Below are positions 1 to 5,188 of a DNA stretch of 5,188 bases, piece by piece. The DNA comes from Muribaculaceae bacterium (GTDB lineage: Bacteria > Pseudomonadota > Alphaproteobacteria > Rs-D84), in contig JAMPEH010000187.1 of the NCBI GenBank assembly GCA_023665245.1, positions 1 to 5,188 on the forward strand, in the 5' to 3' direction. The notes beneath the pieces were generated by a model. It was not told where the DNA came from. It made no database searches and saw nothing but the letters and a program-made list of their open reading frames with translations. Each line of letters starts with the position of its first letter. Position 1 is the stretch's first letter. A program made the translations under genes and the position numbers.

Positions 1-1
1 C

Positions 2-3000
2 GACCGGACCATGCCCACCCCCGAGTATGTGGAGGGCATTGAGTACAGCCAGCAGACCTCTGACGCCGCGGCGGGTATCGCCGACGTGAAGATGGAGGCC
101 ATGGATGTGCTGAACGTGGGCCGGAAGAACGACGCCCACCTGACCCCGTACACCGATCCCGCCTATGTGCGGTATGGCTCGGTGGACATCGGCGCCAGCG
201 AGATGCTCAGCGTCGGGGCCACCGACGACAAGTACGCCGGGTCCTTCAACCTGACCATCAAGGACGCCAACAACTTCACCACCCCCACCGTCAAGGCCGG
301 CGAGGGATTTGTGGTGGCCCTGAAGTCGGACGGCAGCGTCTGGGCTTGGGGCGACAACACCTACGGCCAGCTGGGTATCGGCTACACCGGCGCCCAGGTC
401 CCCTACACCACCTATCCCGCCCCTGTAAAGGGTTTGAACAATACAGTCAAGCGGCTCAACCTCATTGAGGAGATCGCCGTGGGCTATCATCACGTGCTGG
501 CCCGGACCAGCGACGGCAGTGTGTACGCCTGGGGCGACAACAGCCGGGGCCAGATCGGCCGGGGCGACGACGGCGCGGAGAGCTACTACTACCCGGTGCA
601 GGTCATGGCCGGTAACAGCAAGCTGTTCAACGAGGGCGTGGAGTATCTGGTGGGCGCCACCAGCCTGGCTGCCGGCGCGCTCCACTCCATGGCCCTGCTG
701 GGCAACAGCGACGGGTACATTTACAGCTGGGGCGACAACTCCAAGAGCCAGCTGGGTTCGGGCTACAACCGGGCGACCACCGGCATGATGCGCAATCAGC
801 CCAGCCAGGTCATCAACCAGGTCAATGCCACCGATCCCAGCCTGCACTATCTGTCCGGGGCCCACTTCATCGCCGCGGGCGCGTATCACTCCCTGGCTGT
901 GGGTCAGTTCCCCAGCACGGGCGGCACGGTGTCCGACGCCACCAGCATGATGGGCTGGGGCGACAACACGTATGGTCAGCTGGGCTTCTCCAAGCGGCCC
1001 ATGGAGACCGACCCCAACACCAAGGAACAGTTCTATTATGTGTACGCCCCCGACCAGGCCGTGTATGGCGTGCCCCCCGCTCAGAGCGTGGTGTCCGGCA
1101 TCGTGAAGGTGGCCGCCGGTGAGCGGCACACCATCCTTATCAGCGGTACCGGCGCGACCTGCCGTGTGCGTGTGATGGGCGACAACAGCTACTATCAGCT
1201 GGGCAACACCACGGCCTATGCCGCCAGCGAGATCGACTATACCGTGGACCTGTACCCCGAGATGTATCAGGCCGGTAAGGGCATGCAGCCCATTACCGAC
1301 GCCATTGACGTGGCCGCCGGGCGGTTCTTCAGCATCGTGCTGCGGGGCACCCGGGACGCCAACGGCAATGTGGTGAGCAGTGAGATCTCCACCTTCGGCT
1401 ACAACAGCGACGGCCAGCTGGGCAAGAAGCCCCAGTGGGAGGATCCCGACGTTCACAACGCCTTTGAGGCCAACATCGACCGGGCCCGGAACATCATCCC
1501 CACCCAGGGTGTGGATGGGGTCATCACCTCGGTGGCTGCCGGAAGCAACTTCGGCATGGCCCTGAGCGTGGAGACCGGCGATGTGTTCGGCTGGGGCGGC
1601 AACGCCACCGGCCAGCTGGGCGAGTTCTCCCTGGTGGATCGGTCAGCCGCGGCCGAGGTGGGCTTTGAGGACGCGTGGATCCCCAAGGTGGCCGGCGTGA
1701 TCAACTACGGCGGCAGCATGGAGTACCCCGTGACCATCGCGGTGGAGCTGGACCACAAGCCCTATCCCAGCAGCCAGCCGGAGTACGATTATAAGCTGGT
1801 GCTGAACACCCCCACCAAGACCGAGTTTATCCTGTCGCCTATTGCCGACGAAAGCGGTGAAGGCAGAGTGCTTTACAGCAACGAGGCTGTGAAGGGCGGT
1901 AGCTACAGTGTGTGGGCCGCCAAGAAGGGCGGCGGGAGCCAGGTCTGGGAGGACACGGGCGCCGACGTGAAGGTGAGCAAGGGCATTGAGTATGCCGAAC
2001 CCACCATTGTGGACTTCTTTACCCTGAAGTTCGAGATGAAGCAGACCAACCTCAACGGCACCGCCAGCACCCTGACCGCCATCTATGACGGCCAGAGCGT
2101 CAAGAGCGGCGACGTGGTGTGGGGCAATAAGAAGCTGGTCATCACCGCCGTGGGACAAAACGGCGTGGTGGATGATTACGATTATTACTGGATCGACGCG
2201 GTGGCGGGCAGCAAGAACCAGCCCGAGGTCCCCAAGCTGGTCCAGCGGGAGGGCGCGCCCGAGGGCGTGATGAATGGCGTGTACACCATCGAGACCCTCC
2301 ACGATTATATCGAGCTGACCTGTACCATTGAGGGCCCCACCACCCACGACACCGGCCTGAGCCTGTATCGGGACGACAGTAAGTGGCGGAATAGCGGTAA
2401 AGTATTTTACCTTGTCAGCAAATATGCGGCGGTGAAGCTCACCGATGACGGCACGGGCTTCTTCGGCGCAGAGCAGGTGCCCAACGGGAGCTACGCCATC
2501 ATTGACGGCGAGGTGGAGGTGGGCGCCGACGGCCGCGCCACCAAGATCGTGGGCTATGACACCGGCCGGACCATGCTGGTGGGCAACAATGCCCCGGCGG
2601 TGGACCTGGATTACTACACGGTGGACTATGACATCACGCCCACCGGCGGTGTGTCTTGGGCCAAGATCGACGCGTATTACGCGGTAAAGAGCATCAACGA
2701 GACCACCGGCCGGACCGTGGTGGAGGCGCTGACCGACTATCCCATCGGCAAGGGAGAGGCGGCGCTGAAGGACGCGCTGCTGCTGTTCCAGTCCCACGCT
2801 GTGCCGCGGTTCAACGCCACCTATAAGCCGGAGTTCGACTGGAGCACCGGCAGCGGGCTGGCCGAGGCGGGCTATGAGATGTCCGCCAACAACGATTACG
2901 ACAAGGCGTACACCGTGGGCGTGACCGCCGCGGAGCTCCATGTGAGGGTCACCAGCACGGCCCCCACCAATACTGTAAACATGGTTCGCTTTACACTCAA

Positions 3001-5188
3001 CGGTAAGTCCTGGGACGACCGGGACGACAGCGTTGAGGGCGAGGTGACCGCGGTGAGCACCTGGCAGAGCACCTCCATGGACGCCCAGGGCGCCACGTGG
3101 GCTACCTATCCCCTGGCCAAGACCGCCGACGGCAACTATGCCGGCAACGTGCCCCAGGACGATTACCAGATCTACGTCAATGGCCAGCCCCTGAAGGGCA
3201 TTCTGGTCAACGCCACGGTGAGCAACGTGCAGGCGCCGGTGGCCAATTACAGCTCGCTGAGCTACTACTTCAACCTGGACAACGCGGTGAGCGCTTCGGG
3301 CGACGCGGTGTTCACGGTGGAGTCGGTGGATGTGGCCGACACCAGCAAGATCGTGGTGCTGGCCGAGGAGAAGCTGAATAGCACCTCGCCGGTGGACAGC
3401 GGCACCGCGACGGTGGCGGGGACTGTAAATGTTCCTGCCTTTACAGGCGTGGGCCTGATCGTTCGGGTCCAGGGCGGTGATCCCACCCACAGCTACGACT
3501 ACTTCTGGAACCTGGGCGGGAGCAACATGGGCGACAACACGGGCGTGCCCGGCACCAGCGCCATTCTGGCCACCAGTGTGAATGTCAACGGGCTCCACAG
3601 CGCCGGCGCGCCCGACCGGGTGGCGCTGGGCGACGCCCTGGAGATCTACGTTTATATTGAGGATAAGGGCCTGCGCGCCGGTGGGTTCAGCCTGCGGGAC
3701 GAGACGGCCGCGGTCATGGAGACCGAGCCTGAGGATGTGACCGAGGCCGACGAGGACGTTACGGTCATGGATACGCCCGCTCCCACAGCCGGGGAGGGCG
3801 AGATCGTTCACGTCCACACCGAAGTGACCGGCCGCGAGCCGGTGAGCCTGGCGGCGGGCGAGTACGACCAGAGCGACCTGCTGCTGGGCAGCGAGATCGA
3901 GCTGGTCTCCGGCGATACGGTGGACATCACGGGCACCATTGAGGAGTATATCTCCGACTTCCGCCTGCGGGCCAACAAGAAGGACAACAAGACCTACATC
4001 AATACCACTGCCAACGACGCCGGGGCCAAGCAGCCCTATCTGGATATGCCCAAGGCCGAGTACGGCCCCGAGGGCAACATCACCAACGCCGACGTACTGG
4101 CCAATACCGCCGAGGCTATGTTCATTATCACCAGCTCCAATCCCAAGGTGGTGTCTGTGAAGGGATATACCTTGACGGCTGGCGAGAGCGTGGGCAAGGC
4201 TATCGTGCGCATTTACAACCAGACCACCAAGCGCTCGGTGATGCTGAGCGTCCACGTGATCAACGTGGAGGACTCCAACAGCAGTAAGGATAAGTACATT
4301 TACCGCTCCACTCCCGCGATCTCTCTGGGTGACACCTTCTCCGTGGCCTTGAAGGCCGACGGCAGTGTGTGGACCTGGGGCGACAACGGTGTGGGGCAAT
4401 TGGGCATTGGTCAGGGTGCCATGACCTACAGTGACTCCCCCGTGCGGGTGGTGGACGAGAACGGCGCGGCCCTGACCGACATTATCGCCATCGCCGCCGG
4501 CGCCGACCACGCGGTGGCGGTGGACCGGTTCGGCACGGTCTATTCCTGGGGCAACAACAACTGCGGCCAGCTGGGCATCGATCCCGCTGTGGCCACCCAG
4601 GCTGACGAGGGCGAGGAAGGCGGCGAGGTGACCACCGCTGTGGTCACCAAGGCCTCCGCTGTGATCCTGCCCACCGACGGCATCGTGGGCCAGGTGGTGG
4701 ATGTGGCCGCCGGTAAGGGCTTTACCCTGATGCTCACCGACCGGAACACGGTGTGGGGCATCGGCCGGAACGACAAGGGCCAGCTGGGCGCGGGCTACAC
4801 CAACGACGTGGTGGGCTATGACCCGGTGCGGGCCCAGATCCCGGCCAAGGACCTGCAAAACGAGATGCGCACCGAGCCCGAGCCCTTCTACATGGACAGC
4901 CTGTTCCTGTATGAGACCTATCTCTACGAGCTCATCAACAGTAGTGACAGCTTCATCAACCAGATGAATACCCCCGAGATCATGCAGGAGTATTACTGGA
5001 AGCCCGAGACCGGGGAGATCTCCCTGCTGGCGCCCGAGTACGCCGGTAACGAGATGCCCAGCTATGACGCCTATCTGGAGGCCCTCAAGATGTATGAGGC
5101 GGCTCTGGTCCAGGTGGGCGACTTCAAGCCCATTATCCGGGTGAAGAACGGCGACTGGCTGGACGAGAACATCATCCGGGACGAGACC
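2..5188 (+). CDS. Giant RCC1-repeat / bacterial Ig-like surface protein, internal fragment (both ends missing)
   Basis: One frame starting at base 2 is open for 1,729 codons and leaves the window at both sides, so the full protein is longer than 1,729 residues. Ten RCC1-type repeats are visible, with the WGDN...GQLG signature and VAAG.xH motifs, in blocks of seven and three. Between and around them lie Ig-like/beta-sandwich modules, including a Big_2-like domain with an SSNPKVVSV core. Only three Cys occur (codons at 1160, 2321 and 4562), as is usual in exported Gram-positive proteins. In the RCC1 family these repeats form beta-propellers that bind protein or other partners; bacterial members fused to Ig-like domains are generally thought to be exported and surface-displayed, but their ligands are mostly unknown. 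The ATG at base 11 is an internal Met: it has no ribosome binding site in view and coding sequence precedes it. Codon use is GC-rich and even, apart from a few AT-rich patches. No frameshift is seen. Function beyond probable surface binding is not assigned. Confidence 0.96.
65..289 (+). other. Probable Ig-like domain preceding the first propeller
   Basis: Residues about 22-96 precede the first RCC1 block. The stretch DPAYV (residues 53-57), then GASEMLSVGATDD and finally GSFNLTI, has the alternating hydrophobic pattern of the last strands of a bacterial Ig-like fold. It sits where the Big_2-like domain sits ahead of the second RCC1 block. Both Ig-like units are followed by a similar linker ending in Thr-Pro and then an ALK(S/A)DGSVW propeller entry. 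The family assignment is weak because the classic SSN.xVA core is missing and the domain's start may lie outside the window. A degenerate RCC1-like reading of VLNVGRKND (residues about 36-44) was considered less likely. Confidence 0.4.
423..446. repeat. Related dyad CTGTAAA-N10-AATACAG
   Basis: The left arm is identical to the other copies; the right arm matches at five of seven positions (AATACAG), giving a CTGTA...TACAG dyad in the same 24-base layout and the same codon phase. It falls in the loop between RCC1 repeats 1 and 2. Confidence 0.45.
1273..1298 (+). repeat. Intragenic hairpin, 10-bp stem with one bulged A
   Basis: CGGTAAGGGC (1273-1282) can pair with GCCC (1288-1291) plus TTACCG (1293-1298), leaving loop ATGCA and a bulged A at 1292. 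It is in the RCC1 loop before repeat 6. No U-tract follows, so it is not a standard terminator. It could be an mRNA structure or chance. Confidence 0.5.
1730..2040 (+). other. Module A1: Ig/beta-sandwich-like domain, first diverged copy
   Basis: Residues about 577-680 follow the first propeller. A beta-rich opening (VTIAVELD) leads to the hallmark of this module: a Val-x-Gly-Gly-Ser-Tyr-Ser-Val turn (Tyr at residue 635), then a Thr-Gly step, then DFFTLKF at residues 671-677. The same order, V..G.Y.[VI] followed 30-40 residues later by a [DS][FY][FY][TF][VL].[FY] strand, recurs in A2 and A3. The pattern resembles carboxypeptidase-regulatory-like or prealbumin-like beta-sandwich repeats of large clostridial surface proteins, but I cannot name a family with certainty. 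The role is probably spacing or stalk formation. Confidence 0.5.
2041..2345 (+). other. Module B1: PKD/Ig-like beta domain with YDYYW motif
   Basis: Residues about 681-782. The segment has a LVITAV strand followed by YDYYW (residues 726-730), and ends with a Tyr-Thr-Ile...Ile-Glu-Leu-Thr-Cys-Thr-Ile strand pattern (Cys codon at 2321). Module B2 has the corresponding LIVRV strand followed by YDYFW (residues 1165-1169). A hydrophobic strand, an aromatic Y.Y.W motif and a late (V/L)TCT(V/I) strand are reminiscent of PKD- or Ig-like domains in clostridial surface proteins. The assignment is by pattern only. A1 precedes it directly and A2 follows, which suggests an A-B tandem unit. Confidence 0.42.
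2354..2660 (+). other. Module A2: Ig/beta-sandwich-like domain, second copy
   Basis: Residues about 785-886. The order is: a strand with LYRDDSKW, a VFYLV strand, a Gly-Thr-Gly step, VPNGSYAI (Tyr at residue 831), a Thr-Gly step and DYYTVDY (residues 870-876). This is the clearest of the three A copies, because VP.G.Y and DYYTV.[FY] are close to the forms common in such clostridial repeats. The codons around 2391-2428 (AAT, GGT, AAA, GTA, TTT, CTT, AAA, TAT) are unusually AT-rich for this gene and contain a dyad, described separately. Confidence 0.5.
2396..2411. repeat. Short dyad GGTAAA-N4-TTTACC in an AT-rich patch
   Basis: Perfect 6-base arms around GTAT, in module A2. The surrounding codons from about 2391 to 2428 are AT-rich compared with the rest of the gene. 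The same place also gives a weak match (11 of 14 arm positions, 2395-2418) to the CTGTAAA-N10-TTTACAG layout. Confidence 0.5.
2661..2929 (+). other. Unassigned stretch between A2 and A3
   Basis: Residues about 887-976. It begins with an aromatic/hydrophobic segment (WAKIDAYYAVKSI) and includes a likely short helix (KGEAALKDALLLF, residues about 918-930). A more polar part with Trp and Tyr residues follows. It occupies the place where a B module would be expected in an alternating A-B series, but the Y.Y.W motif is absent. No family is recognised. It could be a replaced or badly decayed B module, or a separate small domain. Confidence 0.35.
2930..3290 (+). other. Module A3: Ig/beta-sandwich-like domain, third copy
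   Basis: Residues about 977-1097. It opens with a beta strand ELHVRV, continues through FTLNGKSW and a polar Ser/Thr-rich loop, then shows Asn-Tyr-Ala-Gly-Asn-VPQDDYQIYVNG (second Tyr-turn at residue 1055) and closes with the strand SYYFNL (residues 1087-1092). Relative to A2 the Pro-x-x-x-Tyr turn is kept, while Asn-Gly-Ser has become Gln-Asp-Asp and the closing strand has lost Thr-Val. Near-perfect dyad 2973-2996 lies in the early part of this module. Confidence 0.48.
2973..2996. repeat. Dyad CTGTAAA-N10-TTTACAC, second copy of the same architecture
   Basis: Arms at 2973-2979 and 2990-2996 match the perfect copy at 13 of 14 arm positions with the same 10-base spacer length. It lies exactly 450 bases upstream of that copy and in the same codon phase. 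The spacers differ, so this is not a recent duplication of a longer segment. Confidence 0.65.
3291..3700 (+). other. Module B2: second YDY(F/Y)W beta domain plus extension
   Basis: Residues about 1098-1233. Strands VFTVESVDV and IVVLAEE are followed by a Ser/Thr-rich part, a LIVRV strand and YDYFW (residues 1165-1169), matching LVITAV and YDYYW of B1. After the aromatic motif comes a Gly/Asn-rich loop, then VALGDALEIYVYIED (residues about 1206-1220), which looks like another pair of strands. The perfect dyad 3423-3446 is written in the Thr-Val-Asn...Phe-Thr codons just before the LIVRV strand. The boundary with the acidic linker is approximate. Confidence 0.4.
3423..3446. repeat. Perfect dyad CTGTAAA-N10-TTTACAG
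   Basis: Arms CTGTAAA (3423-3429) and TTTACAG (3440-3446) are exact reverse complements around a 10-base spacer. The codons used (ACT GTA AAT ... TTT ACA) are uncommon in this gene, which otherwise prefers ACC, GTG, AAC and TTC. There is no T-tract after it, so it is not an intrinsic terminator. Function is unknown. Confidence 0.7.
3701..3802 (+). other. Acidic Thr/Pro linker
   Basis: Residues about 1234-1267 are dominated by Glu, Asp, Thr, Pro and small residues (for example ETEPEDVTEADEDV and TPAPTAGEGE), with almost no aromatic residues. This composition suggests a flexible, extended connector between the A/B module series and the Big_2-like domain. It is also a plausible protease-sensitive site, but no recognised cleavage motif is present. 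Confidence 0.65.
3839..4270 (+). other. Big_2-like bacterial Ig-like domain
   Basis: Residues about 1280-1423. The late part shows the Big_2 signature: FIITSSNPKVVSV (SSNP at residues 1378-1381), then a short turn, GYTLTAGESVGKAIVRIY and a final strand MLSVHVI. In Big_2 domains this corresponds to W.SSn..VA.V...G.V.A...G.a.I.......V.V. The earlier part (SGDTVDITGTI) gives the first strand. About 40 polar residues (Lys/Asn/Asp-rich) lie between the first strand and the core, so the domain is longer than the usual 80 or so residues. Such domains normally act as spacers or adhesion modules on the cell surface. Confidence 0.68.
4319..4855 (+). repeat. RCC1 repeat block 2: three repeats, incomplete propeller in this window
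   Basis: Residues about 1440-1618 hold three RCC1 repeats with cores at residues 1459 (WTWGDN..GQLG), 1516 (YSWGNN..GQLG) and 1587 (WGIGRN..GQLG). Inner-strand motifs AAGADH and AAGKGF precede the second and third. The entry (TP..., then ALKADGSVWTWGDN) closely resembles the entry of block 1 (TP..., then ALKSDGSVWAWGDN). A Cys sits in the second repeat (codon 4562). Three repeats cannot close a propeller by themselves. The remaining blades may lie downstream of the window after an insertion, or this may be a truncated block. Confidence 0.9.
4856..5188 (+). other. Unassigned Tyr/Met/acid-rich segment after the third repeat of block 2
   Basis: Residues about 1619-1729 break the RCC1 pattern. 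Two stretches look helical: FYMDSLFLYETYLYELI (residues about 1627-1643) and YDAYLEALKMYEAALVQV (about 1689-1706). They are separated by a Pro/Gly-containing part with EYYWKPETGE. The segment is acidic and rich in Tyr, Met and Leu, without a transmembrane-length hydrophobic run or LPXTG/SLH motif. No family is recognised. It may be an insertion between blades of the second propeller or the start of a new domain. Confidence 0.5.

Larger units (their letters stand above)
290..1699 (+). repeat. RCC1 repeat block 1: seven repeats, one complete beta-propeller
   Basis: Seven RCC1-type repeats cover residues about 97-566. The aligned signature cores (W or its replacement) are at residues 116 (WAWGDN..GQLG), 177 (YAWGDN..GQIG), 243 (YSWGDN..SQLG), 319 (MGWGDN..GQLG), 392 (RVMGDN..YQLG), 465 (STFGYN..GQLG) and 531 (FGWGGN..GQLG). 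Spacing is 61-76 residues, longer than the roughly 50-60 usual for RCC1, with the extra length in loops after GQLG. The inner-strand motif recurs before most cores as AVGYHH, AAGALH, AAGAYH, AAGERH, AAGRFF and AAGSNF. Seven is the blade number of the known RCC1 propeller, so this block probably folds as a closed ring. Repeats 5 and 6 have lost the core Trp (Met and Phe) and repeats 6 and 7 have lost the His, so they are the most diverged. The ligand is unknown. Confidence 0.93.

Noticed and set aside
11..13. ATG as the start of the gene.
   Set aside because: The frame is already open from base 2, there is no Shine-Dalgarno sequence in view, and the protein begins mid-domain without a signal peptide although the rest looks exported.
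465..788. Short open frames in other + strand registers (also 1380-1565, 2085-2270, 2445-2687, 3097-3381, 3939-4160).
   Set aside because: All lie wholly inside the large gene in shifted frames, with low-complexity Arg/Ala/Thr/Pro-rich products and no ribosome binding site context.
290..1699. CRISPR-like or satellite array because of recurring TGGGGCGACAAC.
   Set aside because: The repeats are unevenly spaced (183-228 bases), differ outside the 12-mer, and encode the conserved WGDN motif of RCC1 blades.
3423..3446. The dyads as LexA boxes, catabolite-response elements or terminators.
   Set aside because: The E. coli LexA box is CTGT-N8-ACAG, with a shorter spacing than here. The cre element is about 14-16 bases, not 24. 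No U-tract follows for a terminator, and the site is in the middle of a coding region.
163..4776. Short minus-strand open frames (163-360, 1453-1704, 2896-3096, 3265-3486, 3808-3990, 4540-4776).
   Set aside because: They are antisense shadows of the large gene. No domain or motif supports any of them.
1643..4858. A 1,071-codon open frame on the minus strand.
   Set aside because: It is aligned codon-for-codon opposite the real gene. Antisense stops in this register need sense codons TTA, CTA or TCA, which this GC-rich gene avoids. The predicted product is a His/Val/Gly/Ala-rich sequence without recognisable domains, it begins at a TTG, and the sense strand encodes clear RCC1 and Ig-like domains.
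2..5188. Eukaryotic origin because of RCC1 repeats.
   Set aside because: The frame is intron-free over 5 kb and the repeats are combined with a Big_2-like bacterial Ig domain, which points to a bacterial exported protein.

Overview
The whole 5,188-base window lies inside one very large protein-coding gene on the + strand. Reading from base 2, the frame is open for 1,729 consecutive codons, with no stop and no credible start, so both ends of the gene are outside the window. No intergenic DNA, RNA gene, promoter, terminator, insertion sequence or CRISPR array is visible. The host looks like a GC-rich Gram-positive gut Clostridium relative, probably Oscillospiraceae (the Flavonifractor/Lawsonibacter/Intestinimonas type). 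This rests on strong preference for GCC, GGC, GTG, CTG, AAG and CGG codons, on the joining of RCC1 repeats to bacterial Ig-like modules, and on only three cysteines in 1,729 residues. The taxonomic call is an inference.

Layout by residue (residue = (base+1)/3): a probable Ig-like domain tail (about 22-96); a block of exactly seven RCC1 repeats (about 97-566), enough for one complete seven-bladed beta-propeller; a long middle part (about 577-1234) of three diverged copies of an Ig/beta-sandwich-like module (A1, A2, A3) alternating with two copies of a second module (B1, B2) and one unassigned stretch; an acidic Thr/Pro linker (about 1234-1267); a Big_2-like domain (about 1300-1423); a second RCC1 block of three repeats (about 1440-1618); and an unassigned Tyr/Met/acid-rich segment (about 1619-1729) running off the end.

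The design is that of an exported, surface-exposed, multi-domain protein: propellers as probable binding platforms, Ig-like modules as spacers. The ligand, signal peptide and cell-wall anchor cannot be seen here.

The most unexpected signal is at the nucleotide level. Within this GC-rich gene there are AT-rich dyads of the form CTGTAAA-N10-TTTACAG: one perfect copy, one with a single mismatch, one clearly related copy and three weaker ones. They are written with codons that are otherwise uncommon in this gene. Other GTAA...TTAC inverted repeats, including a 10-bp-stem hairpin, also occur. Their role is unknown.
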